64,000 nucleotides of DNA from Chitinophaga sp. (GCF_019236475.1 NZ_JAFAIX010000013.1:310001-374000), one strand, 5' to 3'. Counted from the stretch's first letter, positions 43,428-52,574 are shown. The notes: generated by a model from the letters alone, not told the origin. Numbers and translations: made by a program.

Positions 43428-44264
43428 TTAAGGGTGTGTGATAAAAACGGGCACATTTGTGCACTTCAAAATATTTTCCGCATCACTATGATGGAATAAC
43501 CGCGACATGCGGCTACGTCCATACGCTCCAAAGGTTATAAGACAGTCGTTCTTGTTCATCAGTAACTTCATGAATTCCATGGATGGGTCTCCCCGTAACA
43601 TTTGGAAATCAACCCGGGAATAATGAAGCTCTAAATACGTCTTCAATTGATGTTCCCAGGGAATCGTTTCTATATTCCGTTCTCCCACATATACCACTCT
43701 AACTGGGAGTTCACAAAATGAAGGAAACAACTGCGTAAACGCTTTAATGGCAAACATGGAAGAGACAGTACCATTATAGGAAAAAATAATCTCCTTAACA
43801 GAAAATAGCGTATCAGGAATAATTAGGACTGGGCATTCGGCCTTAACTAAGATTTCCTCCACAAAAATCGGTGGATTCGTGTCTCCCATCATCGCAAAAG
43901 AAGTTTTACTTCCCACCAGTAGTAAGTCTGAAAACCTACTTTCCAAAATAATTTCTTGATCAGGGAAATTCCCCACCCTACGCACGTCTACTTTCACTTC
44001 CCCTTCGTTGCAAAGATGATGCAGTTGCGTCATTTTTGAATTCATCTCAAAGTCCCTGGATGCCCTAATCTCAGCTAATACCCGTTCATCCGTATAAGCA
44101 TATAATTCAGGAACCATTTCATATAAAGATAGCGCTTCACGCTCTTGATTATCCAAGGCAATAACGGAAAGTTGGCTATTTCCCGCGTTCGCAAAATATT
44201 TAAATGCACCAATACCATTTTCTGTAAAGTTCAATGGATTGATAACGGCAATAAACCTTTTCAT
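43428..44264 (-). CDS. Two-domain universal stress protein (UspA family)
   Basis: 278 residues, two Usp folds in tandem. The first begins KRFIAVINPLNFTENGIGAF, the second near residue 150 after ECPVLIIPDTLFSVKEIIFSYNGT (described by its core VLIIPD). The C-terminal domain ends ITFGAYGRSRMSRLFHHS...VPVFITHP, where G-x2-G-x9-G(S/T) nucleotide-binding residues would be; here the pattern is incomplete. It starts 11 nt downstream of the next usp gene, so both form an operon. Confidence 0.9.
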   Translation of the reverse strand: MKRFIAVINPLNFTENGIGAFKYFANAGNSQLSVIALDNQEREALSLYEMVPELYAYTDERVLAEIRASRDFEMNSKMTQLHHLCNEGEVKVDVRRVGNFPDQEIILESRFSDLLLVGSKTSFAMMGDTNPPIFVEEILVKAECPVLIIPDTLFSVKEIIFSYNGTVSSMFAIKAFTQLFPSFCELPVRVVYVGERNIETIPWEHQLKTYLELHYSRVDFQMLRGDPSMEFMKLLMNKNDCLITFGAYGRSRMSRLFHHSDAENILKCTNVPVFITHP

Positions 44265-44275
44265 AGTTGTATACT

Positions 44276-45106
44276 TTAAGCGTGAGCAATAAATATTGGT
44301 TGATTAACCATCCTTACTACCGCATGTCCAGGATTAGGAATAAACAGCTCGGACATGGCACTTCTTCCAAAGGCCCCCATAACGATAATGGCATTATCCT
44401 TCTTAAAAAGCTGTTCCAGCAAGCCTTCACCAGCCCTAGCATTTTCCTGTATATCTATCTCCACATCATCATAATGATCGTCCAACCATTCTTTCAGCCA
44501 TACTTCATTCTCAATTTTTTTCCCATTTTCAGACACGACTAATAAAGTTGCTTTATGATGCGATAATTCTGGAAACAAATAGGTAAACTGTTTTATAGCA
44601 AACATAGCCGTGGCACTTCCATTAAAGGCAAAAACGATTTCCTCAACACCATTAAAGCTATCCGGAGCAATGATTACTGGGCACTCTGAATGCTTGAGCA
44701 AATCCACTGCAAAAGTGGATGGCACCGCCTCCTCTTTTCCTTTAAATGAACTAGCAGCATCTACCACTATCAGATCTGCATACCTGCTTTCCGTAACAAC
44801 CTCCGTTAAGGGAGTTCCAGGATTGATATGGGTAATGCAATTCACACCATTATACCCACAAGTATGTGTAAACCTGCGAATGCTATCATCCCTGTAAAGC
44901 CCTTTCTGCTCATCTAAACGTCCGCCTGGAATAGAAGGCATGCCTGCAATTTCATTGATTTGCTCATGAGAACGTAATTCGAGTTCGCGATTCTCAAGAA
45001 ATATCCCCGTAAGGTGAGAATGTGTCAAATTACAGAGGTAACAGGCAAATTCAACGCAACTTCTGTTTAACCTTACTGCATCGGTTACATATAATATCTT
45101 ATCCAT
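44276..45106 (-). CDS. Two-domain universal stress protein (UspA family)
   Basis: About 276 residues from the ATG at 45106 (MDKILYVTDAVRLN), the usual Usp start; the open frame runs further up without homology. Two Usp repeats are visible, the second starting at EEIVFAFNGSATAMFAIKQF. The end, VMGAFGRSAMSELF then VNQPIFIAHA, is shared with the other three large Usp proteins here. A TGAT-N4-ATCA dyad (45198-45209) lies upstream, about 64 bp before a possible transcription start. Confidence 0.9.
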   Translation of the reverse strand: MDKILYVTDAVRLNRSCVEFACYLCNLTHSHLTGIFLENRELELRSHEQINEIAGMPSIPGGRLDEQKGLYRDDSIRRFTHTCGYNGVNCITHINPGTPLTEVVTESRYADLIVVDAASSFKGKEEAVPSTFAVDLLKHSECPVIIAPDSFNGVEEIVFAFNGSATAMFAIKQFTYLFPELSHHKATLLVVSENGKKIENEVWLKEWLDDHYDDVEIDIQENARAGEGLLEQLFKKDNAIIVMGAFGRSAMSELFIPNPGHAVVRMVNQPIFIAHA

Positions 45107-45197
45107 AAAATATGCTTTAATAGAATTAACTTGTTTATCTACTGCTAATCTACATGCTTCGCATCTTCTTATGAATGATCCTAAACATCCGTTTATG

Positions 45198-45209
45198 TGA
45201 TCTTCATCA
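45198..45209. promoter_or_regulatory. Crp/Fnr-type dyad upstream of the usp pair (minus strand)
   Basis: TGATCTTCATCA fits TGAy-N4-rTCA. A -7-like TAGATTAG is at 45145-45152 on the minus strand. Confidence 0.5.
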
Positions 45210-45245
45210 GTATATGCTAATACTGCCAACTATCATACAATGAAC

Positions 45246-45257
45246 TGACGATAATCA
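45246..45257. promoter_or_regulatory. Crp/Fnr-type dyad upstream of the plus-strand usp
   Basis: TGACGATAATCA, part of the longer dyad CTGACGATAATCAG. A -7-like TACCTTTA lies at 45281-45288, which places the dyad near -43, close to the -41.5 class II activation position of CRP/FNR. Confidence 0.6.
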
Positions 45258-45300
45258 GCATTTCCATTGTTAAGTGCCTGTACCTTTAAATAAAAAAATC

Positions 45301-46137
45301 ATGGAAAAGATAATGCTCGTAATAGCTGGCTCATCACCTGCACTACAGGCCACTCAGTTTGCAACTTACCTGGCTGGCATGACTCATTCCAAACTTATAG
45401 GATACTTTTTTGAGTATGAGTTATATGCAGATAAACCGGAGATAAAAACAATATTAGGTTTTCCATTTGTAGAAAGTATTGTTGCAGAGGATCTCCCAGA
45501 GCTTGCTGAAAAGAAAAAAACGATCAATGACCACCGGCGAAAATTCGAAAATACCTGTAGTGAAAAAGGAATTTTTTCGTCCTCTTCCTACCTGGAATGG
45601 CCAGTATTACCAACACTCATAACAGATAGTAGATTTGCTGATGTTATTATTGTAGATGCAACCTTCTGCCACTTGTCAGACAAGCAGGATGAACTGTCCT
45701 CTTTTCTCCAACATTTACTGGCTAATGCGCAATGCCCCGTCATTATTACACCAACAGGATTCTCATCCATGGAGGAAGTAATCTTTCTCTATGATAGTAG
45801 CCCCTCTGCGGTTTTTGCCATCAAACAATTCTGTTACTTATTTCCGGAGTTAGACGAGGCAAGGGCTACTGTTGTAAATACCAATAAAAAAACTATCAGC
45901 AGTGAGGAAAAAAAGCAAATAAATAATTGGTTATGCAGGCACTTTGGATATACCGATTTTTTGGATATAAACGATGAAAATGAACCAGTACTGTTAGATT
46001 ATCTTTTGAAAAAACAAAATCCCATTATAATCATGGGAGCTGATAAACGTAGCTTTATTTCTCGATTATTCCGCCACAGTTACACCGAGCTAATGTTGAA
46101 AACATTAGCCTACCCTGTATTTATAACACATCACTAA
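45301..46137 (+). CDS. Two-domain universal stress protein (UspA family)
   Basis: About 278 residues from the ATG at 45301 (MEKIMLVIAGSSPALQA). Two Usp repeats, the second from MEEVIFLYDSSPSAVFAIKQ. The C-terminus IIMGADKRSFISRLFRHS...YPVFITHH is like its neighbours. The frame extends upstream to 45274 but the Usp start fits the second Met. It is divergent from the usp pair and shares its promoter region. Confidence 0.9.
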   Translation: MEKIMLVIAGSSPALQATQFATYLAGMTHSKLIGYFFEYELYADKPEIKTILGFPFVESIVAEDLPELAEKKKTINDHRRKFENTCSEKGIFSSSSYLEWPVLPTLITDSRFADVIIVDATFCHLSDKQDELSSFLQHLLANAQCPVIITPTGFSSMEEVIFLYDSSPSAVFAIKQFCYLFPELDEARATVVNTNKKTISSEEKKQINNWLCRHFGYTDFLDINDENEPVLLDYLLKKQNPIIIMGADKRSFISRLFRHSYTELMLKTLAYPVFITHH

Positions 46138-46181
46138 TGCGACTCCCAGGAAAAATTAGATGGTTACACTGACGGACACCA

Positions 46182-46210
46182 AAAAGCCTGACAAAATTGT
46201 CAGGCTTTTA
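46182..46210. terminator. Bidirectional hairpin terminator
   Basis: AAAAGCCTGACA-AAAT-TGTCAGGCTTTT is perfectly paired over 12 bp between the convergent ends at 46137 and 46224. Confidence 0.9.
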
Positions 46211-46223
46211 AATAATACAGTAG

Positions 46224-46580
46224 TCATTGTGCCTCCGCCATTAGATTCAGCTCGTCCAGTGTACAGGCCCCTTTATCCGTTGTATCCTGCCAGCTAGTAT
46301 TCCCAAGCTGCAATATCCTGACATTCAGACCAAAGAGGTGACTAAAATCATTTTCCACAGCCACCACTGTACGGTAATAACTCACATCCAACCATCCAAA
46401 ACTATGGATCATCCTGATTTTCTCTATAGGGGTACCTGGTGAAATAATATCCTCTGCAGGAATCACCTCGCCGCAGTTATATGGTTTCTTATAGAACTGT
46501 AGCTTTAATTGGGGATATAAAGAGTGGAATCTTTCCTGAATATCCGCCACAACTGCTTCTTCACTAATATAGATGTTCAT
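46224..46580 (-). CDS. Conserved-looking hypothetical protein of the stress cluster
   Basis: 118 residues, no recognised family. It starts with MNIYISEEAVVADIQERFHSLYPQ and has a compact alpha/beta look (LKLQFYKKP; VRILQLGNTSWQDTTDK). No signal or membrane segment. It is divergent from the PAS kinase and shares the dyad at 46655-46666 with it, so it is probably part of the same response. Confidence 0.7.
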   Translation of the reverse strand: MNIYISEEAVVADIQERFHSLYPQLKLQFYKKPYNCGEVIPAEDIISPGTPIEKIRMIHSFGWLDVSYYRTVVAVENDFSHLFGLNVRILQLGNTSWQDTTDKGACTLDELNLMAEAQ

Positions 46581-46654
46581 AAGATTATATTTTTCTCAAT
46601 ACAATATTACCATCATTCCACTTTCCTATGAATGAGTATCATCAGGACAGGATA

Positions 46655-46666
46655 TGACAGTCGTCA
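46655..46666. promoter_or_regulatory. Crp/Fnr-type dyad between the hypothetical gene and the PAS kinase
   Basis: TGACAGTCGTCA fits TGAy-N4-rTCA. For the minus-strand gene a -7-like TAATATTG lies at 46601-46608, giving a site about 66 bp upstream of its transcription start. Confidence 0.5.
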
Positions 46667-46763
46667 CACCTTAACGGCAGTATTTGATTTCAAAGAATAA
46701 AATGATTAACTTCCATACAGTTATTTCACTTAGATATACTACAGGCAACTAAAGGCACAAGAA

Positions 46764-48317
46764 ATGGGCATCGCTTTTCATGATCTTGATTCTAATTTCC
46801 AGCTCAGTATTTTGATGGCTATGGTGGAAGACGCTTCTTATCTGGTGGCTATCAGGGAACTGGCAACAGGGAAGCTAATCTATATCAATAAAGAAGGTGC
46901 TACGTTGATGGGCACAGATGATCTACCCACCCTTGAACTATTGTTCGATGAAAATAATCCAGCCCCCATTTCAACTACATCATCCCCTACCCAAGGGACA
47001 TGGAAAAACTTCAATAATATTTCATTTTCGGGCACGTTTGTGGAATCTATATTCACCTATCAGCAAAAGGAGTATCGTATCTTCCGCATTTTCCCCATTC
47101 AATCAGACCAATTACTGCAACGCCAGCTAAATAAAGAATTACAACGCTTTGAAGCGTTATTTAATCATGCTAGCATCGGTATCCTGGTTACCAATCAGGA
47201 TGGTGTCATTACAATGGTGAATAACTTCGCCCTCGACCAATTTGGTTACAAAAGAGAAGAATTGCTGGGCAAGAAAGTGGAAATACTGATTCCTCAAAGA
47301 GTACATCATAAACATGAAAACCACCGGCATCACTATAACCACCATCCCCAAAGCAGGCCGATGGGAATTGGACTAAATCTTTTCGCTGTAAGTAAAAATG
47401 GTACGGAGTTTCCTGTAGAAATCAGTCTTAGCCACTATTCCAATGAAGAAGGCAGTTTTGTGATCGCTTATATCAATAATATTACCGAAAGAAAAAAAGC
47501 AGAAGAAAACATTGAAAAATTAAATAATGAACTGGAGGAAATTGTAGAAGAACGCACCTTGCAACTAAGGAAAGCCCTGACAGAACTGGAACATTCCAAA
47601 GAAGAACTTACGCTAGCGCTCGGAAAGGAAAAGGAGTTGGGCGATATGAAATCCCGTTTTGTATCTATGGCATCTCACGAGTTCAGAACGCCTTTAAGTA
47701 CAATCCTTTCGTCCGCCTTCCTGATCAAACATTATGGAGAAGAGCAAGATCAACCCATCCGTAATAAACACTTACAACGGATTGTGAATGCAGTGAGTCT
47801 TCTCACCGATACACTGAATGATTTCCTGTCTGTAGGAAAAATAGAAGAAGGGAAAATACAGGTACGATATACCAGCTTCGAACCAGAGGAATTTGTAAAT
47901 GTTATTATCCAGGAAATGCATGGACTCGTAAAAGAGAACCAAACGATTACCTATCAGCACACTGGTGATAAAATGGTTTCCTTAGATACCTCCCTTTTAA
48001 AACACATCATAATGAACCTGTTCGGGAATGCCATCAAATTTACAAAGGCAGATGGGAATATCACCTTACAAACAGCAGCAAGTCCAGAGAGTTTTCAGTT
48101 CACAATCACAGATAATGGCATTGGAATGTCCGTGAATGATCAGCAACACCTGTTTGAACGCTTTTTCAGAGGTACGAACGTAAGTAATATTCAAGGAACC
48201 GGTCTTGGACTTCATATCGTTCAAAAATATACAGAAATGTTGCATGGCAGTATTGCATGCGAAAGCAAATTGGGCGAAGGCACTACATTTAGGATCATAT
48301 TCCCTCAGGAAAAATAA
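46764..48317 (+). CDS. Soluble PAS-domain sensor histidine kinase
   Basis: 517 residues, no membrane segment. An N-terminal degenerate PAS-like region (residues about 15-110) is followed by a PAS domain (ALFNHASIGILVTNQDGVITM). It has an unusual His-rich loop (HHKHENHRHHYNHH), possibly a metal or haem ligand region. A coiled coil leads to HisKA (FVSMASHEFRTPLSTIL) and HATPase (NLFGNAIKFTKADG, DNGIGM, GTGLGLHIV). It is 11 nt upstream of the REC-Crp regulator and is its evident partner. Confidence 0.93.
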   Translation: MGIAFHDLDSNFQLSILMAMVEDASYLVAIRELATGKLIYINKEGATLMGTDDLPTLELLFDENNPAPISTTSSPTQGTWKNFNNISFSGTFVESIFTYQQKEYRIFRIFPIQSDQLLQRQLNKELQRFEALFNHASIGILVTNQDGVITMVNNFALDQFGYKREELLGKKVEILIPQRVHHKHENHRHHYNHHPQSRPMGIGLNLFAVSKNGTEFPVEISLSHYSNEEGSFVIAYINNITERKKAEENIEKLNNELEEIVEERTLQLRKALTELEHSKEELTLALGKEKELGDMKSRFVSMASHEFRTPLSTILSSAFLIKHYGEEQDQPIRNKHLQRIVNAVSLLTDTLNDFLSVGKIEEGKIQVRYTSFEPEEFVNVIIQEMHGLVKENQTITYQHTGDKMVSLDTSLLKHIIMNLFGNAIKFTKADGNITLQTAASPESFQFTITDNGIGMSVNDQQHLFERFFRGTNVSNIQGTGLGLHIVQKYTEMLHGSIACESKLGEGTTFRIIFPQEK

Positions 48318-48328
48318 ATCCCTACATT

Positions 48329-49387
48329 ATGGAAACGATCTTACTCATTGAAGACAATGACGAACTCAGAGAAAATACCAGCGATATTTTAGCCATTGCA
48401 GGATATAAGGTTATTACCGCCGACAATGGCAAAACGGGGATGGAAATGATTCTCGCACATAAACCAGACTTGGTAATATGCGATATTATGATGCCCGTAC
48501 TAGACGGATTTGGCGTATTACATTTGATGCAACGAAACGATGAGGTCAAAGACACTCCTTTCATTTTTCTCACTGCTAAAACAGAAAGAGCCGATCTACG
48601 AAAAGCCATGGGCATGGGAGCCGATGATTATATCACCAAACCCTTCACAGGTACTGAACTCTGGGACGCAATTTCCAGCAGACTTCGCAAGGCGGCCATA
48701 CGCAAGCAATATTTCCCTCCTAATCTACAAGGTTTGCAACAGCTAATAAAAGAGGCTACGGGTAAAACAACCCTGCAAACGCTCGCTGAAGGACGAGATA
48801 TCGAAAAATATAAAAAGAAACAGGTCATCTACACAGAAGGAAATCGCCCAAGTAGATTATTTTATGTTCAACAAGGAAAAGTCAAAACATATAAATCCAA
48901 CGATGCCGGTAAAGAACTAACTATAGACCTGTTTAAAGCAGAAGATTTCTTTGGATATACCGCCCTCCTGGAGGGTACTACCTACAAAGAAACCGCCACA
49001 GCCATGGAAGATAGCGAAATCGCCATTATCCCGATAGCAGACTTCGAAGCACTCCTTCATAATAATCACGAGGTGGCAGTTCAATTCATTCGAATGCTGG
49101 CAAAAAATATCAGCAATAAAGAACAACAACTCCTGGGACTAGCTTACAACTCTTTAAGAAAAAAAGTAGCGGAAGCAATTATAAGTCTCGATAAAAAATA
49201 TAATAATCAGCAACCACTCCCACGTTCCATTGATTTCAGCAGGGAAAACCTTGCAGCGGTTGCTGGTACTGCCACAGAATCACTTATTCGCACACTCAGC
49301 GATTTTAAAGATGAAAAACTAATAGATATCAAAGGAAGTGTCATCCTTATACTTGATGAGCAAAAACTAACAAATATGCTCTATTAA
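48329..49387 (+). CDS. Response regulator fused to a Crp/Fnr-type DNA-binding module
   Basis: 352 residues in three parts. The receiver (EDN, phospho-Asp in VICDIMMPVLDG, Lys in DDYITKPF) is followed by a cyclic-nucleotide-binding fold (about 150-260, KKKQVIYTEGNRPSRLFYVQ). A Crp helix-turn-helix ends it (RENLAAVAGTATESLIRTLSDF), whose recognition helix keeps E-x3-R. CRP and FNR use this pair to read the TGA half-site, and TGAy-N4-rTCA dyads occur in six places around this cluster. It is thus the best candidate for the local regulator, driven by the kinase upstream. Confidence 0.93.
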   Translation: METILLIEDNDELRENTSDILAIAGYKVITADNGKTGMEMILAHKPDLVICDIMMPVLDGFGVLHLMQRNDEVKDTPFIFLTAKTERADLRKAMGMGADDYITKPFTGTELWDAISSRLRKAAIRKQYFPPNLQGLQQLIKEATGKTTLQTLAEGRDIEKYKKKQVIYTEGNRPSRLFYVQQGKVKTYKSNDAGKELTIDLFKAEDFFGYTALLEGTTYKETATAMEDSEIAIIPIADFEALLHNNHEVAVQFIRMLAKNISNKEQQLLGLAYNSLRKKVAEAIISLDKKYNNQQPLPRSIDFSRENLAAVAGTATESLIRTLSDFKDEKLIDIKGSVILILDEQKLTNMLY

Positions 49388-49764
49388 ATCCCAGGAAACT
49401 GATGTACCAAATAATTACTAAAATCGGCGTTCAGATTTTCAAATTCAAGCTGCGTTCTATTAATACGATTATAAATACCCTCTCTTAGTATAGCCACTGC
49501 ATTCAATTGGTTCGTGTCTCTCAAATCATTAATCATCATATATAATTCATTCACCTCATGCTTCAGCAAAGTTATCTGTCCATCATGTTTCAAAAACCTG
49601 TTCTGAAATGCTTCCAAAAACGCCAACTGATCCCTCTCCAGGTTATTAGCTAAAACCCTTGCCAGCTTCATTTTCAAATATACATTTCTCTCCTCGAGAT
49701 CCCGCAGCGTAATGCTGCAATGCGCTTGCTGCAAAAACAGTTTATTCCTTTCTTCATTCAACAT
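49384..49764 (-). CDS. Coiled-coil hypothetical protein
   Basis: 126 residues, almost entirely helical with heptad-like patterns (RNKLFLQQAHCSITLRDLEE, then LLKHEVNELYMMINDLRDTN). No family recognised. It overlaps the convergent regulator gene by 4 nt and is 57 nt downstream of the next usp gene on the same strand, perhaps co-transcribed. Confidence 0.7.
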   Translation of the reverse strand: MLNEERNKLFLQQAHCSITLRDLEERNVYLKMKLARVLANNLERDQLAFLEAFQNRFLKHDGQITLLKHEVNELYMMINDLRDTNQLNAVAILREGIYNRINRTQLEFENLNADFSNYLVHQFPGI

Positions 49765-49821
49765 TATAGGCTAATAATATACTTGTAATCAAATCTTTGA
49801 ATCATACAAATGGGTGAATAT

Positions 49822-50670
49822 TCATTTGTTATGGGCAACTAAAATTGGTATCGATAAGTTATCCAATAAAATGTCGGCCATACTCTCATGAAACCACCTG
49901 GAAACACGACTTCTACTGTAAGCACCTAGTACAACCATCGTCCCTTTTTCCTGTAACTCCAGGTAGCCTACTATTTTTTCCTCCGGATGTCCACTGATGA
50001 TTTTATGTTCAGCATTGGGGAAATAATCGTTAATGTATTCTTTGACCAATTTTGCTGCCCCTATTGGCTTATCCCATTGGTTTACAGATAGTACCACTAT
50101 TGGTAACTCATGAAAAGCAGGAAACAAATAATTAAAGACCTTAACGGCATACATGGAAGAAGGCCCGCCATCATACAATATTACTACCTTATCAATTTCA
50201 GGAAATAAGGGAGACGCGGTTACGTCATGTGGCACCAGTAACACCGGGCATTGTACATCCGATAATAAATCCCGTATAAAATGCGATGGCACAGACATAT
50301 CATAGCGGCAAAAAGTTTCCTTCTCATCAATTATCATTAAATCTGTATATATACTTTCTTCCAATACAGCCGTTAACGAATAATTCTTCTCATTATGAAT
50401 TTTGCATGGAATGCCTCGCTCTTGGCAGGATTTCTCGACCCTAAACATAGCAGCCATCCTGGTATTGCGGTCGGCCTGTTCCATCTCCAATAAGGTATTT
50501 TCCCCTGCACCTGCTTTATAGAGCTGGTATATACTGTAACTGTCGTATGCAGGATCATCTGGCATGACTCCTATAAGCTGCGCTTCTTGTTTTTTGGCAA
50601 TCATTAATGCATAGTGAAGCGTACTGTCGGACAGTTTAAGACTATCAAAAACAGCGGTTATCCTTTGCAT
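49822..50670 (-). CDS. Two-domain universal stress protein (UspA family)
   Basis: 282 residues. First Usp domain QRITAVFDSLKLSDSTLHYA, second starts near IDKVVILYDGGPSSMYAVKV. The C-terminal stretch VVLGAYSRSRVSRWFHES...IPILVAHNK is common to the large Usp proteins here. Its promoter has a perfect -7 box on the minus strand (CAAAGCTA in the plus strand, 50687-50694) and two Crp/Fnr-type dyads further up. Confidence 0.92.
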   Translation of the reverse strand: MQRITAVFDSLKLSDSTLHYALMIAKKQEAQLIGVMPDDPAYDSYSIYQLYKAGAGENTLLEMEQADRNTRMAAMFRVEKSCQERGIPCKIHNEKNYSLTAVLEESIYTDLMIIDEKETFCRYDMSVPSHFIRDLLSDVQCPVLLVPHDVTASPLFPEIDKVVILYDGGPSSMYAVKVFNYLFPAFHELPIVVLSVNQWDKPIGAAKLVKEYINDYFPNAEHKIISGHPEEKIVGYLELQEKGTMVVLGAYSRSRVSRWFHESMADILLDNLSIPILVAHNK

Positions 50671-50686
50671 ATATTGAATTTTAAGC

Positions 50687-50694
50687 CAAAGCTA
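50687..50694 (-). promoter_or_regulatory. -7 box of the usp gene at 49822-50670
   Basis: On the minus strand this is TAGCTTTG, a full TAnnTTTG match, 17 bp before the start codon. The nearest dyad is centred about 65 bp upstream of the likely start of transcription, a class I activator position. Confidence 0.65.
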
Positions 50695-50739
50695 TCAATA
50701 GTTTGCAGTCATGCATATGACCATAGTTTGCCAACAGAA

Positions 50740-50751
50740 TGATTCTTGTCA
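50740..50751. promoter_or_regulatory. Crp/Fnr-type dyad (proximal copy) upstream of usp
   Basis: TGATTCTTGTCA fits TGAy-N4-rTCA. Its inverse copy lies at 50820-50831; the two form a perfect 14-bp inverted repeat (50738-50751 with 50820-50833). Confidence 0.6.
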
Positions 50752-50819
50752 TATCTTGAAAATGACGCCTTCCTATTTATCCTATTGCCATACAAGCTGT
50801 TCAAAATCAAATCAAGACC

Positions 50820-50831
50820 TGACAAGAATCA
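50820..50831. promoter_or_regulatory. Crp/Fnr-type dyad (distal copy) upstream of usp
   Basis: TGACAAGAATCA, the reverse complement of the proximal copy, 80 bp away from it. Confidence 0.55.
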
Positions 50832-50910
50832 TTGCGCTTGTTGCAGCCCAACGGGCACTTGTCTCCTCAATTCCTGCAACGCTACCTGCATTTCCATTCA
50901 AAAAATTTAC

Positions 50911-51315
50911 TTAAAACTTAAAAAAGAAAAATATCAAAGCGGCCCATTCCTTCTTTATGCCGGAGGCATAACCAATGGTGCGATAGCCAGGCCCTTGCAC
51001 TTTCCCGTCTTTATTAATATACCCGATAGTGGAATAACCGCTGCTTTGTACGGTACCATTATCCGTCACATAACCCACTGTAGAATGACCCGCATTCTGA
51101 ATGCGACCACTTTCTACATAACCAATCGTTTTACCATCTGCATCCTCCACCCGACCATCACTGTTAATACGCCCCAACTTCTTGAATCCGCTCCCTCTGA
51201 TGGTACCATCACTGTCTATATTATACATGGTACTGAAACCTCCACCCTCTATTTTCTGTGCCCGTACAGCGCTAAAGGAAATTAACATAGTCAGCAATAA
51301 GAAAATCTTTCTCAT
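50911..51315 (-). CDS. Secreted repeat protein, five-fold beta-flower type
   Basis: About 134 residues. A signal peptide (IFLLLTMLISFSAVRAQ) is followed by about five repeats of 17-19 residues built on G(k/r)I-x-(g/s)-x-G-(y/h)-(s/r)T(i/v)GY(v/i), e.g. QSSGYSTIGYINKDGKVQGP. This fits the small '5-fold beta-flower' proteins of Bacteroidota, which close into a ring of beta sheets. Function unknown. The C-terminus is hydrophobic (WAALIFFFFKF). The ATG at 51315 is used since it starts the signal. Confidence 0.75.
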   Translation of the reverse strand: MRKIFLLLTMLISFSAVRAQKIEGGGFSTMYNIDSDGTIRGSGFKKLGRINSDGRVEDADGKTIGYVESGRIQNAGHSTVGYVTDNGTVQSSGYSTIGYINKDGKVQGPGYRTIGYASGIKKEWAALIFFFFKF

Positions 51316-51395
51316 AGGTTTGAAATTTGAATAATCCAACTTAAAACAAACTGGGATTGTTTGTAAATTTATAACACCTAAAGTAATCATGTAAT

Positions 51396-52574
51396 ATGGA
51401 CCTCAATTCACTCAGAAAAGAAACACCCGGATGCAGCAACGTTATCCATCTGAATAATGCAGGCGCGGCCCTCATGCCACAACCCGTCATCGAAATTATC
51501 CAGTTATATCTTCGCGAGGAGGCCGAACACGGAGGATATGAAACAGCCGATAAATGGGCTACAGAGCTGTCTGTCTTCTACGATACTGCGGCACAATTAT
51601 TAAATACCAGGTCTACAAATATCGCCTACACCACCAGTGCTACAGATGCCTATAATCTAGCACTATCATCCGTTCCACTGAAACGAGATGATGTGGTATT
51701 GCTCTCTGAAAATGATTACCCCTCCAATTTCATTACCATGCTATCTCTCCAGAAACGCCTGGGCATCAGATTGGAACTGGTCAGAAATACTCCCAGCGGC
51801 GAAATAGACCTGGAAGACCTCGAAAGATGCATGAAGCAATTTAATCCGCGACTGGTATCACTCTCCCATGTGCCCACCAGTAGCGGACTAGTACAACCTG
51901 CGGCGGCCGTTGGAGAAATTACGAGGAGATTCGATACCTTCTACCTCCTGGATGCCTGCCAATCAGTAGGCCAGATGCCTGTTGATGCCGCTACTATCCA
52001 GGCGGATTTTATCAGTGGCACCTTCCGCAAATTCCTGAGAGGCCCAAGAGGAACAGGATTCCTATACGTATCCGACAGAGCTCTCCACGAAGGAATGGAA
52101 CCATTAATGCCTGATCTCCGTGGTGCCGATTGGATCTCCCAATTTAACTACCAGCCCCGCATCGATGCAAAAAGATTTGAACTATGGGAAAAATCGCCCG
52201 CCCTTATGCTCGGTTGTAGAGAAGCCCTGAAATATGTGCTGCAACTAGGTATCCGGGAAATCGAAGCACGCAATGCATTACTGTGCGAATATCTCAGAAC
52301 GGAACTGGCTGCTTTACCCGGTGTACACCTGATGGATAAAGGAGCCCATCCATGTAGCATCGTTACTTTCTCCGTAGATGGAAAAGAAGAAGCCGGCACC
52401 AGAGAACATTTTCGAAACCTAGGAATCAATATTCATACGGTTGCTAAGAATAGTGCTGTTATTGATTTTCAAGAGAAAGGAGTGGATTGGGTGATGCGTG
52501 TCTCCCCACATTATTATAATGCAGAAATTGAACTAGAAAGATTTATTGAGGTGATGAACGAATGGATATCCTAA
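51396..52574 (+). CDS. Class V aminotransferase, cysteine desulfurase/selenocysteine lyase-like
   Basis: 392 residues, a PLP enzyme of fold type I. Visible marks are IHLNNAGAALMPQPV at the start, TTSATDAYNLAL (phosphate-binding turn), LSHVPTSSGLVQP, LDACQSVGQMPVD and the Schiff-base Lys in FISGTFRKFLRGPRGTGFLYV (central residues). No SUF or ISC genes are near, so it is more probably a stand-alone member such as an isopenicillin-N-epimerase-like or selenocysteine-lyase-like protein than SufS. Confidence 0.88.
   Translation: MDLNSLRKETPGCSNVIHLNNAGAALMPQPVIEIIQLYLREEAEHGGYETADKWATELSVFYDTAAQLLNTRSTNIAYTTSATDAYNLALSSVPLKRDDVVLLSENDYPSNFITMLSLQKRLGIRLELVRNTPSGEIDLEDLERCMKQFNPRLVSLSHVPTSSGLVQPAAAVGEITRRFDTFYLLDACQSVGQMPVDAATIQADFISGTFRKFLRGPRGTGFLYVSDRALHEGMEPLMPDLRGADWISQFNYQPRIDAKRFELWEKSPALMLGCREALKYVLQLGIREIEARNALLCEYLRTELAALPGVHLMDKGAHPCSIVTFSVDGKEEAGTREHFRNLGINIHTVAKNSAVIDFQEKGVDWVMRVSPHYYNAEIELERFIEVMNEWIS

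Noticed and set aside
50738-50833. Terminal inverted repeats of a miniature transposon
   Set aside because: No target duplication, only 96 bp long, and both arms fit the local regulator dyad.
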